A stretch of 64,000 nt of DNA from Fasciolopsis buskii (Eukaryota > Platyhelminthes > Trematoda > Plagiorchiida > Fasciolidae): the NCBI GenBank assembly GCA_008360955.1, contig LUCM01004986.1:1-64000 (forward strand), read 5' to 3'. The number at the start of each line of letters is the position of its first letter. The stretch's first letter is position 1. A model generated the notes under the pieces. That model was not told where the DNA came from. It saw only the letters and a program-made list of their open reading frames with translations, and made no database searches. This document shows positions 11,570-24,999 of the stretch, piece after piece. The translations under genes were made by a program, and so were the position numbers.

Positions 11570-12469
11570 TAAAGTCTGAATACAGTAGGTCACGCGCCAT
11601 CAGAACCATGACAGAGGACGGGAACAGTAGGCTAAAAAGAGGAAAGAAGTAAAAAGAACGTGCATATTTCGCCACATGCAAGTTTTTTTATTCTCTATAT
11701 CCGTCTATTGGGATTCACGGCTCCTCTGTAGGCTCGGCACTTCACGTTTGTCTGGACCAAAGTAGAAGGTTGACACCGGGGATTTAACTTCGAGCCTTTG
11801 ACCAAGTTGTCTATCTCACATGATTAAACGATCACAGGAGCACATTAATTCACCTGCTAACGAGAAGAAAAGATAAATGTTCGACAAAAGCAAACCCTGG
11901 GCCCTTTAGCAGTGATCCGCCAACGGAGGTCACAAATCGAAGAAGCTTTGCCACTTATACAGTTTGGTAAGCACTAAAAATCTTACGGGTTAACTGCTTT
12001 CAAGTGCCTGATTGTGCAATGTTTTCAGGGAGGTGAAATGTGGGACTGAGAATGATGGATTTCTCTCTTCGAATCAGCTAACTGCTAAGACCGCCCCTCA
12101 AAACCCTTCTAAGGAGATGTGTTTCAAAATGTCTTTCTGAGGATGTCCTACTCACTGCCTTATCGTGGCGTAGGTGTTCCCACCAAAATGCTAACACCCG
12201 GTGCTTTCCGTCGAGGTGACTGATCGTTAACAGTAGAGAAAGCAGACCAGTGCTGCGGGGTTGTAACATCCCGTATTTCTCCTTTCGACGGCTTGCGTAA
12301 AATGATTTGTGAATTATGTAACATCCAGTTATATACTGCACTGAACAAGCATAGATTTTAAAGTGATGTCGTCCCTGTGGCAAACTCAGTCTGTGGTAAT
12401 AGCCTTCGAGTACAATGGCTGGGTTAAGTAATCGGATCACGTGTTGATCGAATGGGACCATAAAACGCT
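11570..12469. other. no recognisable gene
   Basis: Nothing clear is seen here. A minus-strand opening of 131 codons (12,078-12,473) lies opposite sequence that may be a very decayed upstream part of the Penelope-like piece beginning at 12,470. Near 12,205 a plus-strand LSVEVTD resembles the RT palm motif LSLDVTA of the neighbouring copy. The resemblance is too short to claim. Confidence 0.4.
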
Positions 12470-12960
12470 CCATCCAAGGAAAAGCTGTACAGATTGGTCA
12501 ATACCTACATTCCACACGCAATACACGGAGTGCGACGTAATGAAGACTTTATCATCAAGCCTGTAGTGCCGCACGCTTGACGCCCTCACGGAAGAAAAAG
12601 GCTTCTTTCGCGAAATGCTCATTCATAATGGTTTTTTGGCAAAATTCATTGTCGTCCATAGTCGACAAATACCTAAGGGTGACTCAACCTACAAAGCAAC
12701 ACAGACAGCCATATGCATCAGGTTGGCCATGAAGGGAGATCACATTCTCAAGAATTTGCGTCGCAAACTCATTTCAGCCATACGCTGCACACTCCCAACC
12801 ACAGACTGTTACATTCTGTCATCTGTACCAGCGTAATTGTAGTCGGATGTCATTGTCTCATCTCTTATGCCACTTCACCTGCAGTTCGGGTGAAACCTGC
12901 ATCGGAAGAACGTGAAATGTCGAAACTCCCGGTTTCCTGTGGTTAGCAGTCTGTGCTCGG
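12470..12960 (+). mobile_element. Penelope-like element, C-terminal piece with GIY-YIG endonuclease core
   Basis: The frames follow the RT C-terminus and linker of Penelope-like elements. HPRKSCTDWS (about 12,472) corresponds to HRKAAWNGQ of the downstream copy. MLIHNGFLAKFI (about 12,615) corresponds to FTENGFPIRLI at 14,555. Next come a MKGDHILKNLRRKL block and the endonuclease core CHFTCSSGETCIGRT (12,869-12,913), which is the C-x(n)-C..YIGRT signature of the family's GIY-YIG nuclease. Frameshifts near 12,835 and 12,915 break it. This 3' piece lies immediately upstream of the 5' part of another copy in the same orientation, the partial tandem arrangement known for Penelope-like elements. 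Confidence 0.75.
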
Positions 12961-13099
12961 TAGCCATGGTAGATATTGACAGTGCAACCATGTGCCAGAA
13001 CATCGACCTTCATGGAGTGGTGGGCGAATTATTCATAAAATTGCAATTGATGGCGAACGCTTAAATGAAATCCTATCCATTGTACAAAAACAGGTGAAA

Positions 13100-14900
13100 C
13101 AGAAGCGCCAAGTGTTGATGAAATGATTGGAAGGATCGAAACCATCCAGTGAGTTTCCGCAGAACCCTGGTCGATTTGTTCACAATTTGTCAAACTTCAA
13201 GTTAGACAAGACGTTGTTAGAAGTTTTATCCCTGGGGCCAAAATTTTGTTGCCCAAACAGCCAGAGTGCACAAATGGGCTTAGAATTTGGATTCGAGAAT
13301 CTTTTCTCTCAATTGTCGAGGTTATCCCCGTCATCACAAATGGAAATGCAAGCATTTAAATCAACCTTGGTGAGTACTTGCTATCAATATCATGGAGCTT
13401 GACATACAACGAGTGGATTATTAAAGCAGACCATAAGAGACGGTTAAGAGAACTGCAGAAAGATGCCGACATCATGCTATCAAGACCAGATAAGGGTGCA
13501 AGCATAGTTCTCCTGAATAGGTCTGACTATGTAACGAAAATGGAAGCCATTCTGAATGACAAATCAAAATTCGCAAAAATGGCGAAGGGGAATGATAAAA
13601 CTCATCAGATAGAAAAATCGTTGTCTAATATCCTGAGACGACTGAGACAAAGGGATATCATAGTTTCGACGAAATTCGAACAACTCCGGCCTACAGTAAT
13701 TACTGTTCCGAGATTGTAGGGCCTACCCAAATTACATAAAAATGGAGTTCCTCTGAGGCCAATTCTCGACATGTGCAATTCGCCGTACCATGCTGTGGCA
13801 AAATGGCTAGCTAGATTACTGGAACCTGTTAGGCAGAAGGTAGCAAAACATGGTCTCAAAGACACATTTGAGCTTATCGATTCCGTGAAAGAACTAAATA
13901 TGAAGGGACGAAGGATGCTTTCTTTAGACGTCACCGCCCTTTTTACCAACGTTCCGATCACGGGGACAATCGAATACCCCTGAAACTACATCGAGAACAG
14001 TGGCATAGTGACAAGTCTTTCGATAGCAGACTTGAAACAACTATTGTTCTTTTGTACCTACAACGTCCAATTTAAATTCAGTAATCAAATTTACCGTCAA
14101 AAGGACGGCGTAGCGATGGGATCCGCACTCGGTCATTATTAACTGACATTTTCATGGCAAAGCTGGAACGTGGACCACTCGAGTCGTCAATAAAATCGCT
14201 CTACTTATACAAGCGTTATGTGGATGACATCTGTGTACTCAACCCCTCGACGAAAACTAACTACTGTTGAATAAGTTCAACTCGGCTCACGCAAACGTGA
14301 CATTCACAACAGAGATGGAGCTGAACAATGAAACAGCTTTCTTAGATGTACGACTAAGTCGTCAAGAAGACGGCTCGATTCGGCGATCAGTACACAGGAA
14401 AGCCGCATGGAATGGGCAACACATCAACTCCCACAGCTTTGGACTCTTTAATGTGAAGAGGAACTTAGTTAGATGTCTGATTGGCAGGACAAAAAGAATA
14501 TGCACAGAAGATACTCTTGAAGCTGAACTGCAGACGGTCAGAAGAGTATTCACTGAAAATGGTTTCCCAATTAGATTAATTGACAAGATGTTGGAGACAG
14601 AACAAGATCACAGAAGAGAGACGGTGGAGAGAAAGCCAGTATACATACCTCTGCCATGCAAAGGTGGTTAGGCACTGAAACAGGTAAGACAGTAGCGCAG
14701 CCGTTTCACATCTAGCACAAGCTAACCACACCGTGAATGTGACGCAAGCTTTCCGGACCATGTACAAGGTCAGAGGTCAGCAATCCAGGTTGACAAAGTG
14801 TCGCCTCTTGAGCACCGCGGAAGCTGTCGCAATCCGTGTTCACAATCCTCCACTGTGCTCTCAAAAACAATTTGTGGTTGCGCTTCAACTCCCCTGGCCC
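13100..14900 (+). mobile_element. Penelope-like element, reverse-transcriptase piece
   Basis: Domains run in the expected order. The N-terminal block FVHNLSNF..LLEVLSLGPKF lies at 13,174-13,247, and RPDKGASIVLLNRSDYV at 13,483-13,534. GLPKLHKNGVPLRPI begins at 13,720, directly after an in-frame TAG. The palm motif LSLDVTALFTNVPI is at 13,918-13,962. DGVAMGSALG is at about 14,104-14,133 and is followed by a frameshift. The catalytic box YVDD is intact at 14,217-14,228, and the thumb block RNLVRCLIGRTKRICTED is at 14,460-14,513. Past 14,671 the frame closes and the linker decays, and no GIY-YIG core is readable after it. The protein would have primed cDNA synthesis at nicked target DNA. At least three frame breaks make this copy inactive. 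Confidence 0.9.
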
Positions 14901-17900
14901 ACCCTCCGTCCCAGTGCAAAACCTAGACAACAATTAACGCAACATATTCTTGTGTATTCAGGTTGTGTATGTAACACCACAAATCCCTTCCCCACCCATA
15001 TTCGTATCTGACTAATCCAGTCCTTCCTATAATGAAAATATTTTGTCAAGATATATACATGGTGATGTAATGGCATGAGTACGAATAATTGAAAACGAGC
15101 TTGTTCGCAAACTTGTGTCTTCTCAATGTGCTCAGTAGTAATTTTCAAGGAAATTATATCTTCGAATTCTCACCGTTCAACCAGCTGGTGTAACAGAACC
15201 CACAATCTGTCTACAGGGCGGAGGATTTTGCCAGAATTTAGTTGCTACTCTCCTCAAGGCTCTAGCACTTGGTAAGTGAGGTGCATCAAATCACAAATGA
15301 TTTACAGGTTTTCATTTTTCATCAGTTTTAACCATAACAAGACCAGGTAAAATGATGGCTATGGTCGCCTAAGTTGATAAATCTATACATGAACAATGAA
15401 GCTATACGAGAGCACTTAAGTTTCCTAAACTATTGTTGGAGGTCTTAAAATTGATGATAGTTTAAATCCATAAATAATGACGAATTCTTCTGTCCAAAAA
15501 ATGCACTTGCTTTATCATGTTTGAACCATAAATGCGCAGGTATCGGTAGACCGAAGGAAATCATTTGTTTCTTGTGTGCTTTTTGCTACCCAGGTTTAAC
15601 TTTCTAGGCGGATCAGCAAGGAACATCTTCCTTTACGAAGGATATTGGTTTACATCGGAGATAACCATGCTTAGTTACATTCAGGTGAGGTGCTCTAATG
15701 AAGTAAAATTTTGCAATGTCTTTGAAGCACAAAGCAAGTGGCAGCAAGGGATATTGGCGGCAATGTGTACGCGGGAAAGAGTTGGCTTCAAAAGAGAGGC
15801 TGATCCGAGATTTTGTGTTTAAAATTTTTTGACATTCTAAGTTTAACTAGGTGAACATCTGTATTGAGTGAAACTGATAAACTATGGCAAGGAAAGATTT
15901 TCACGAACTTAGTCAAACATTCGAAAGCGACTGTGATGCTTCTGATGTTTATGCTACAATTTCATGGGAGGCATCCCTCCCAAGTCCTGTCGCAGAGTAT
16001 TACCAATTTTAAACGTATTGTTGTTTAAACGATCCATGTTCCGCCATTCTTGCCCTGAAGTAATTTCACAAAGAAGCAGGGAATACAAATGCTTTGCCTA
16101 ATAGCAGAAGAAACTGCGCTTTTAGAGATGAACAAACCACCTGGAAATCACTTACAAAATGGATGTTTCCGGAGGACGATTCTTCCACAGCACAAGCCCG
16201 CTTTATAGCTTCCACACAAATTGTTCACTCTTATACGAATGAAATTAGAAAATTCTAGCCCACAGATAAAAAGCGAATGCGCTTTAGATAAGGGGGAGTC
16301 ACCCATTGGGGTAACGGGGACGTTCCATTCCCGGGAGGGTAGCCAATAAAAGGAGTACCAGTGTCGTGTTTCGAACTATCGAAATCTAGGAAACATGTTT
16401 CCTTGAGTAAAGTGGGTTTCATACATTCAGACTATTTAAAGATGAAGGCTCACTTGGGTGGAGCTTATGATTTATATAAAATCATCCCGCAAGCTTGAGT
16501 CTTGATTTTATCCAAAATGTGTTTCGTGTCATTGCTTTTTGATTAAAGGTGCTACGTAACCAGCGGATGCCGACTTGAAATTTTTAAAGCGTCTTGAATG
16601 TAAGACAAAAGCAATTTCGCTCTGGAATTTCTAGTTCTGACTTAGAATGACCAAAATGGTGTTGAACGTAGTGACGGGCCTGTTGGTTATCACGATTTTG
16701 ATGCGGAATTCCTAGTGGAAGAAGTGCTTATGCTGTAAATTAGTCTTACGAGCTGACGAGCCATGATTGTTGTATTCATTTGTTGGTCAGCCTGGGACTC
16801 TGACTAAGTTCCTTACATATTTCTTAGCTAGATGGATCCAAACCATATGGCTTGCCATTTTGAGGTCTTCCATGCCTTACTGAATAAAACAAATGCAAAA
16901 CCGAGTATTTATTTCCCTTTGCTGCTGTCTGCTGCAGCGAAACGCATTCATATGATGCTTGTTGCATAAGTTTCGGCAAGACTTGCAGAGGCTAATGGAA
17001 AGTGGATGCTGGCAAATCCAGGAAAGTTAGAACAGCCAAGATCCTGAAGAAGGCTATTGTCCATAAAGGTCCTGACAGCTGTTCGTTACAGTGAATCAAT
17101 TCCAAAAACAGGAATGCTCTGCAACACTAGGTAGGTCACTCCTAAGCACAACGGAAATTGTTCTCCCATAAACTAATTTCAAGCAATTAATTGGTAGTGA
17201 TTCTATTTTACTGTTGGAGGTAGTTTCCGCCCACCGCAGAGTCCGTGCTGCGACACATGAGAACCGCCACTGTGAAAGATGCCATCATGACCTGGGACTA
17301 ATTCATCCAAAAAAAGTCGGACGGTTCTCGAATGTCGTAAAACAGTTTAACCGGAAACAACAGTCTGCCCTCAATTTTGGGCCCCCGAAGAAGAAATCCA
17401 CTTGGATACTGTCAAATTTAAGAGATACTTTATCACGGAAAAGCGTTCCTTTCATCGCGAACTTTTTTATTTTTAAGGATATTTATTGATAGCAAGTAAG
17501 AAATTTGGGATTAACGGGTGAGGTTACAGATGTGGCTGCAAGTGATCGGATGATAGATAGCCAAACTCTAATTAGTCGGGGATGAAAACCAGCACTGTTC
17601 GCCCAGGGGATTTGATGCAAAAGGCAGTCGGGGTAGGCTTTGATTGGTCAAAGAAAATCTGTTCCGTATAAGCCCTGGAGAAGTAGATGGGAGACACACT
17701 CTTCTTAGTGGGTTGCAGTGCTTTTTCCCTCATCAACTGGTTACCGTCTAACAAATCGCATCTACCCCGGAGCAAACACCGGCGCAACTGTGCTTGTTAT
17801 TTATTTTACTTTTGTGCACGCTGGTTGGCTAAATTTCTGTACCTAACGTGTGCATGCTCCGGGCGGATTCTCTTTTTGTGCACAGTGCGGAAAGGCACAA

Positions 17901-20639
17901 AGGGGGTCACATATTGTGGATATGCACAGGTTGTGTTAGCACACTCTGCTGGCGATGGTTTTACTTAGTAGAGCGAAGGTGGGTCCAAAAAATTTTTATT
18001 ATACATATAACGACCATTTAGCATATAACCTTCATCGTCTAAGGTTGAAATAACGCGTAAACAAGTAACAGAGAAAAATGATGAAATGCCGATGGTCTAA
18101 CCTGTAAAACTTTTGGCCACCAGATAAGCCCCAAAGTTTCCAGTATACGTTGAAGACTGAACTAACCATGTTCAGTAGTATTTAAAGAACTTATAGTTTA
18201 AGCAAATGTAAGTCGCCGAATCTGTATACTATTTGTTTAATCTTGGATGTTTTGCATGCCTCGGATTCGAAACGAAAAGAATAAATTTAAGTTAGAGACA
18301 GAAGTTTCCGCCGGCTATATCTGTGTTGGATAAGATATAACAGGTATTTGTGCGAGCTAATAGCCGTAGGCATGGTTGAAAGTCAATGTTCGGACAATAT
18401 TTGGTAACAACTGATGAGAATTTCGGGAGTAGAGCAGCCTGTATATCTAAGGCGGATGAGTTAGTTAAGTGGAGTTCTGAGCCTTGACGGCGGGTTGTCA
18501 GTTTGCACAGTTTCTTGAATCAGTGAGCTAATTGGATTACCCGTGCTTCGGCAGTTGAAAGAACAAAGCATTCTTCAGGTTGCTGCAATCGATGATGGTC
18601 CATTAATCTTCACCCTTTCTCGCCGGCTACAAAATTCAAATTAGCTGCAGATATGACTTATATTTGCCCACTGTATCGCAAAGGCAGCTGAGGCGGTTAA
18701 TTTGAATTATGCAAAAACAAAAGAGGGATCCAGAGTCGGGTGCACAGCCTCACTTGGCTATCTCCTCATGCACCCATCTCTACAGCTTGTCTTATTCATT
18801 TCGAACTTATGTAATGAGTTTTGCGCGCAATAATTCACTTGGCCGTCCGTTCTTGTCGCATACGGCTCGTATCAAAGAATCATGGAATTTCAACCCTGTT
18901 TTACCCGTTACTTTTTGATGGCTACTTCATGATCTCTGAGGCAGGAGTCGTTTCTTAACTCGAACAAATCAACTCTATACCCAGTGGATTAGCCAATCTA
19001 TTTCATTATTTTTAAGACTCCAATCGGGAATGTCTGTTTTCTTTCTTGTTGGGGAACAGTTCTAGCTCCTGGAGCTGCAGGATAACCAGATGAAGCAAAC
19101 AGTCCACGGATGGACGCTGCGGTTGTTTCGGTATTTAAGTGTCCTCCTTTGAATAGAGCCCTTAAAACTGTACGTATCACTACAGATGCAGCCTGACGAA
19201 ATCCATGTACGACGGCTTTCTGGAGCAATTTGCTCTCTTTAATTTACGCCACGCTCTGCTTGCTACAGCTCTCGCTCGTTGTCACCGCAGACCTGGTCCT
19301 ATGTCCGCAATGATGGCTACTACTGAGGCTCGCGTACCCGTGGTTTGATCCGGTGACGTCCGGTGGTCTGCAGCGGGCCACGTAGTGAGTGGGCTTTGTT
19401 TCCCATGACGCTGATAGTTCCCCGTATCCGCTTCGTAGTAGATATTACTCGTTAAGAATACCCTCGACTCGACTATCGACCAGGGAAAAATTCTTCACAG
19501 TTGCTTAATCTAAACTGTAGAACAAACTCCCTAGTTTCCTGCCATCGTGCACAAATTTATCCCAGTTTAAAGCCCGGCCGGCAAAATTAATGAATGTCCC
19601 GCTCTTAATTGACCTCACACGAACTAAAATTGGACTAGTTGAGGCTTACGAACATGGGTTGGAATTCTGGTTCATGACCGAGTCTTTGCTAAGATCATCA
19701 TCTAGGATTTGGCTTCATCTCTTACTTCCTAACTTTCTCGCACATCCATGCTAATGCTTTATTGACCTCCCCTGTAGTGATATGCCCTCTTCACCAGTGG
19801 CTTGGGCGACTAACTCTCTCACTGTGGGCTGAGGAAAAGGTGAACGGACTCTTTAACGGATCCAGGCTCTCATCCCATTCCGTGATTTTAAACACCTTCA
19901 GCCCGAATAGGTCGTTCTTGGTAGCCCCAAACCTTCATCTACCCATAAAATTGGTACCAAGGCTCTATTCCAGTTATCACATTTTGCGGAACAGATGCGC
20001 TATGTTGTAGGTAGGCTGTCGCGATCCAATAATCACCATAACCCGAAGCTGGCAATCACGCCAGACTACTCTCTCTTGCGCTTCAGATATCGCACTTGGA
20101 GTAGACGCGCTGCAACCGCTTCCGTCCCCGTGATGGCACTTGCAATCCTGCTATCCTATCAGTCCTGCTAGGAGCCTGCCGGCTGGATGAGTGTTCTTAC
20201 AAAAATTTCTTTCATCTGACGTAACTCCCAGTACAGCTTACCGACATTCGCATGTAAATACAATCACTATTCTTAGGAGTTCCATATCCGAAGCTTCTTA
20301 AGTTTCCTCCAAATTGTTTGAGACAATCTTGACAGCCTTCCCCCGCCATCAGCAGTTTTTTGGTCATTTGTTGTTAAATACTTGTCTTATCCACCTCGCC
20401 TGACGTTCCGCCTGGGTTTCATCAATTCCACCCAATTACCGTATTGCCATTGCTTGCCATCTCAGCTCAACGTTTTCGTCCACTATGCAACGCTGCTGAC
20501 GTTTGGGGACTCCGGCCATATCTCGACATTCGCCGTTGAGCTCCGTCCATGTTTGTTCTAGCAATGCGCACATCAAGTGCACTTAAACACGAAATCACTG
20601 ATAGTCCGCTGCTCGCAAACGGTCCAAGGAAACTGTTTA
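14901..20639. other. unassigned region
   Basis: No gene with supporting motifs is visible. The plus frame 17,214-17,489 contains GRFSNVVKQF and ALNFGPPKK, which faintly resemble the Penelope N-terminal block seen at 13,171-13,247. A GATCCTGAAGAAGGC word at 17,040 is of a kind common at Penelope and SINE 3' ends. The stretch 18,900-20,600 may contain minus-strand LINE remnants continuing the CR1 element at 20.9 kb, but I could not align it convincingly. Confidence 0.4.
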
Positions 20640-20905
20640 ATCTTGAAAAATCAGTACCTTACATCTGCTTCTCGATAGCATACTTGTACTTTCCCCATTG
20701 ATTTGCAGCGCCTCATTTCACTTTCCAGTGTGCTTCTCCAATAATTCAAGGCTGCTCCCATCCCCTTATCTCTTTCGTTTTCCTTTATTTGCATTTCCTG
20801 TGCATCATCCTCGTGAAAATTTGATCTTGCCTTGCGCATGTCTCTCGCGAATCAAGAAATATACAGTATTATTATTATTGATAGTAGTATTAGTATTAGT
20901 TTTAG
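20640..20905 (+). repeat. short interspersed repeat, copy 1, with (ATT)n tail
   Basis: The last 60 bases (20,811-20,866) match 28,566-28,621, sharing TTTGATCTTGCCTTGCG, ATG(T/C)CTC and GAAATA(T/A)AC. The repeat ends in an ATT/AGT trinucleotide tract (20,867-20,905). It sits exactly where the minus-strand CR1 reverse transcriptase frame stops, so it may have inserted into that LINE. The 5' boundary at 20,640 is a guess. Confidence 0.5.
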
Positions 20906-22830
20906 ACGTTGGCATATCCCAAGCTGCTGACTTTTTGTAGAGTTCTTTCTGCATCTAATGACCCAACAATCTTCACATCATCTGCAAACGTTAAACTTGG
21001 GTACATCAGTCCATTTTCTAAGTCTTTATTTTAAACCGGGAGTAGCACAGGTCCTACGGCGGACCCTTGAGTTGCTTTGACAGGTGATTTCGCTCTGCTT
21101 CACAAACTGTTTTCCACTTTAACTCGAAAGCTTCTCCATTTTAAGTGATGCATCACCCACTTCCGTATTTTTACCGCCAGTCCAACGTGCTCCAATTTTT
21201 CCACCGAGGATTTGTGGTTTATCCAGTCCACTGCCTCCTGGAAATTTCATGACCTCAACTTGGTCCGATTGCCCAACCTGCCAGTCTGATCATCAAGAAA
21301 CCTAGCCATATCTGACAGACATGTTCGTTTCCATCTGAATCCGTGTTGGCAGGGGGTGAGCACTTTGTTGGGCCTCAGGTACCCCGCCATCATGTCCTCC
21401 AAGATTTCATCAAACGATAAGAACCCTACCGAGTTCAGATTGTGGGTTGATAGTTTAAACATTTAAATGTTGCCTCATTTTTCACGGAAATAACGGCCAA
21501 TTCACATCAGCCTCTTTTAGTGGGTAAGTTGAAGCGTCTTGCTAGGGACTCTCTGAATATGTTTGCCAGGGGCTTTATGATTTCCGGATGGGTTTCGTCC
21601 TTTCCAGCAGACGTAGAGGTATCCAGGTGCTGGAGGTTTTCTACTGCCTGCTCTGTGGTGACTCCATCATCCAACATTACTTTGCTCCCTGTGGGCCTAC
21701 TACTATGCTCTTTGGGCTCCCAGATCTTACTGTGATATTCCTTTAAAGAGCTTCAGAAAGTTCTCAGCTTTTTCCGTGCTGCCAACTGCTTTCAAACCAT
21801 GCTCGGTTCTGTTACCTTTTACTGCTTTCTTCAAGATAGATTTTGTTTGGGCAGAGTTGTAGTAAGCCTTCCGGTTTGTTTTTGCATTTTATGCAACGCA
21901 CACATCGCGCTTGGTTCTAAACTCCCGCTGTACGCGCGACAATTTTTTATTGCTAGCTTATGCTCCAATCCGGTGCGACAACCACTACATTTGGATTTTA
22001 TAAAAGTTCCCTGCTTTTGCTTCACAGATTTTTGGAAATGGCATGTACGCCATGGTGGCAGCCTGATTCTTTTCATCCCTCGCAGTAGTACTACTGATTC
22101 CGTTGTATTCGTTGGCTGATTTTCGATTCAATCCCAGTGTCGTTCTTCACAGTCTTATCCACTTTCCACCGTCCCTCCTGACTGCTTTCCCATTTTTCTC
22201 AATATTTGTATGTCTAACCTCGACAGGTTCGTGGTATATTTATACGACACCGCTTGCCCCCGCAACTTTAGCTGGAATCGGTCGTTTTACCTATCGGTTT
22301 TTTCTGAATGCAACTGATCTATGTCATTCAGCAACCTTGTTACGGCGGCTGGCCAGCCCTCTACCTAGGTGCTTGTATAACGTGCCAAATGAGGGGGTTC
22401 CGATGCAAGAAATAAAAGTTTTCTCCCAACGAGACTTCTATGGCTACCTCAAAATAGTTGATTTTGTGTGCAATGAAGTCGCTTGTAATAGGCAACTTCC
22501 GGCCTCGGACCTCAGTGGGTGTCAAGTATTCCAGGAATTTTTGTCTTCATTTGCCTGGGAATCTGGGCATCGGCAAGCGCATGCGGTAGTGATCTCCAGT
22601 CCTCCAGTGTTCACTATAACGTCTATTGCCTGTATGTCTGGAGTGTTCAGTCTTCCGCCTCAGCACGTCTTGTGCTGGTCGCCCACTGCGATTTTACCGT
22701 CCTCCCTGTCTATCGTGAAAGGACGGGAATTTCCCCGCCAGCCTTCCCCCCTGGCCTTAGCCACGTTTTCTTTGTGGCTACAACGTCTGCGTTTTACTCC
22801 TATGTCCATTTGTTCTGTATGCTTAAGTCG
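20906..22830 (-). mobile_element. CR1-clade LINE, endonuclease end to RT palm, degenerate
   Basis: Reading the minus strand from 22,830 downward, an endonuclease-like DVVATKKTWLRPG (about 22,785) matches the family's D(V/I)(I/V)A(I/V)TETWL motif. PPWRTCHFQKSVKQKQ (about 22,060) is the CR1 PPWWT linker. LDTSTSAGKDETHPEIIKPL (about 21,600) is the start of the RT domain. CQHGFRWKRTCLSDM lies at about 21,350-21,310. DWINHKSS, GSAVGPVL and the catalytic FADDVKI (20,970-20,988) follow. Stops and frameshifts separate several blocks. The copy ends abruptly at the trinucleotide tract at 20.9 kb. The FADD catalytic pair is intact, but the frame is not. Confidence 0.85.
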
Positions 22831-24999
22831 TTTGTATAGACCGCAAGCATCCCTGCTCCCTTTACCAGCACTTTTGAAATGTTTGCGGCTGCTGGCCAGC
22901 ACTTACGCCCTAGACCCAAACAACCTGACATTTCTGTTTGCCTTGTGTCGTTCGACACCGAAATTTCCAACAACTATTCTGCCTATTCCTCCTTATTCTC
23001 AGGCTTTATCCGATTTGTTTGTGTTGCATTCTTCTGCCATCTTTTGTGCATCTGACCTAGGGGAACCAAAGACGACCGTATTAAATCCCGAGGCATCAAC
23101 ACTTACACCTAGCTTGATCGAAGCAACTTTTATTATGTTGTACGGCATTACCGTGATCCAGGCCCTGGTTATCTGCCTTATCTTTTTGGGTGAAGATAGG
23201 GCTACGTCATGGACTCTACGGTTTGCTAATTTTACGAGCACGGGCATGGAATGATTCGTGGCAGCTTTGCTTCCCTTTTCCGGTGCTCCAGTCTCTTTAC
23301 TCTTCCGACTGTCATATGTTTTGCGATGTTTTCCAACCTCATCAAGTTCATCAGGTGGTACCTCATTTCCCTATTACTCTGTCTCATTCTTCTTGTACCG
23401 ATCTATGATTCTGTGAATCATCACATTCCCTTGTATCCTCAAGTCTATGTCACTGGTATTTTGCCGGAGGTAAGTGCGTTAGTTAAAGATTTTGTTTTTT
23501 CTTGCTAGAGCTTGCATTCTTTCTTCCGGCATGGTAAGTCCCGTTTCAGCTATAGCCTCCCTTACACCGAAAATTCCCGGTGTGAATCCCCTTTCAAAAT
23601 CTGCGGGCCTATTTTTCGCTGATGGTCATTCGATTCTTTCTAGTCCTGCCTCCTTGTTTTTCTTCTTCTAGTTAACTTTTGCGCTCTCAAAGCAGGATAT
23701 ATTGACTGTCACACTTTCCCCACCCTCTGCATGGATGCATATAGTGTCTGGTCCGCCGGGATGAACACCGCCTTAGGTTTGCTAGGATGCACCGATTGGT
23801 TAGCCTGACATGCAGCATGATACTTAGTTCACAAGCATCACAATGGATGACAGCCAAAATTCACCTCTCACTGAAGCGTTTCTAATTTATCGTTTAGTCT
23901 GGGCGTCTTAAAAACGTCAGGTCTTTTAATCGTGTTCTCTTTCATTGTATATCCTTTTATGATCCACTCAATATTGAAGCACCTGAAGTAGTTGTATTCA
24001 TGAGAGGAAAGTTGCTTATTAAAACCGGACATTTTCTGGGAACAAATACTAATTGCGGTCAGTTTGCTTTTCTCTGCTAAGCTTTACTAAGTCCCTACGT
24101 AAATCCTGCGTTGAACCTAAGACAAAGGATGACTGGTTCCGTGGCAGTGATGAACCAGTTACGCAGGCTTTACTCCGAGTTTTCGGTTTGCGCCTTCTTT
24201 TTCTAGATTTTTCCTAAATTTCTGTACATTGTGCGTTTATCCTCTGGCAAGACGTGGTGTAAAACAGGTTTCTTAAGTGAAATAAATAAGGCCCAGGAAT
24301 AAGCCTGCCTCAATCAGGAAGAACGCCAAAACAGGGAATACTTTATTAGTGTACTTGTGTGATTCGAGAAATCCTTTATATGTCTTTGCCTCATTTGAGT
24401 ATGATCAGTTTGAATCTGGGTGGTAGCTTAAAACGGATGCATCAAGTGGGCATTAGAAGGGCGGCCAAAAACGGGGAAAAACCAAGGACAGCTGCACCGA
24501 TATTGGTGGAATTTACAAATGCAAATTGAGGGATCATATTTCAGCTAGAGCTGAACTCTTGTATATCGGTGCTGGTGGCCAGTATCCCATCGCTGTGGAC
24601 GGACCGGCCGGATTCCGTGGGATGGGTTTGCGAAGCCCTGGAAAGGGTGCGACTAACCTCGGGCAGAGCCGATACGTCAATTCGCCTGAGAGCATCCCAC
24701 CCCCACATAAGGCTGACGAAACCAAAAATCCCGAAGGTAGAGAATCCGGCGATTGTATGAGTAGAAATTACCTGAAAAGACAGGGTAGGCATGCTCAGAC
24801 AGAGCTTGACGCGAGACTGCACAGATTGATAAGCCCGCCGTGGGTGGTGATGATTCACCGGTGAGAGCAGACGGTGAGGAACCATAGAAAATCAAATTTC
24901 TATGCACGATCAAAAATGTCCCTGTGAGCAAACGGAGCGGAAGAATGAAACCCACAGCTCTCTACTTGCAGATGATGTGGCGAAAACCGGATGACAACC

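Noticed and set aside
17214..17489. Start of a third Penelope-like copy
   Set aside because: Only GRFSNVVKQF and ALNFGPP resemble the N-terminal block; no RT motifs follow downstream.
18900..20600. C-terminal continuation of the minus-strand CR1 LINE
   Set aside because: I could not find the expected YRRLRGD-type or other C-terminal blocks in any minus frame.
22103..23254. 383-codon plus-strand open frame as a protein-coding gene
   Set aside because: The minus strand carries ordered CR1 endonuclease and linker motifs over the same bases; the plus frame has no domain and looks like an antisense shadow.
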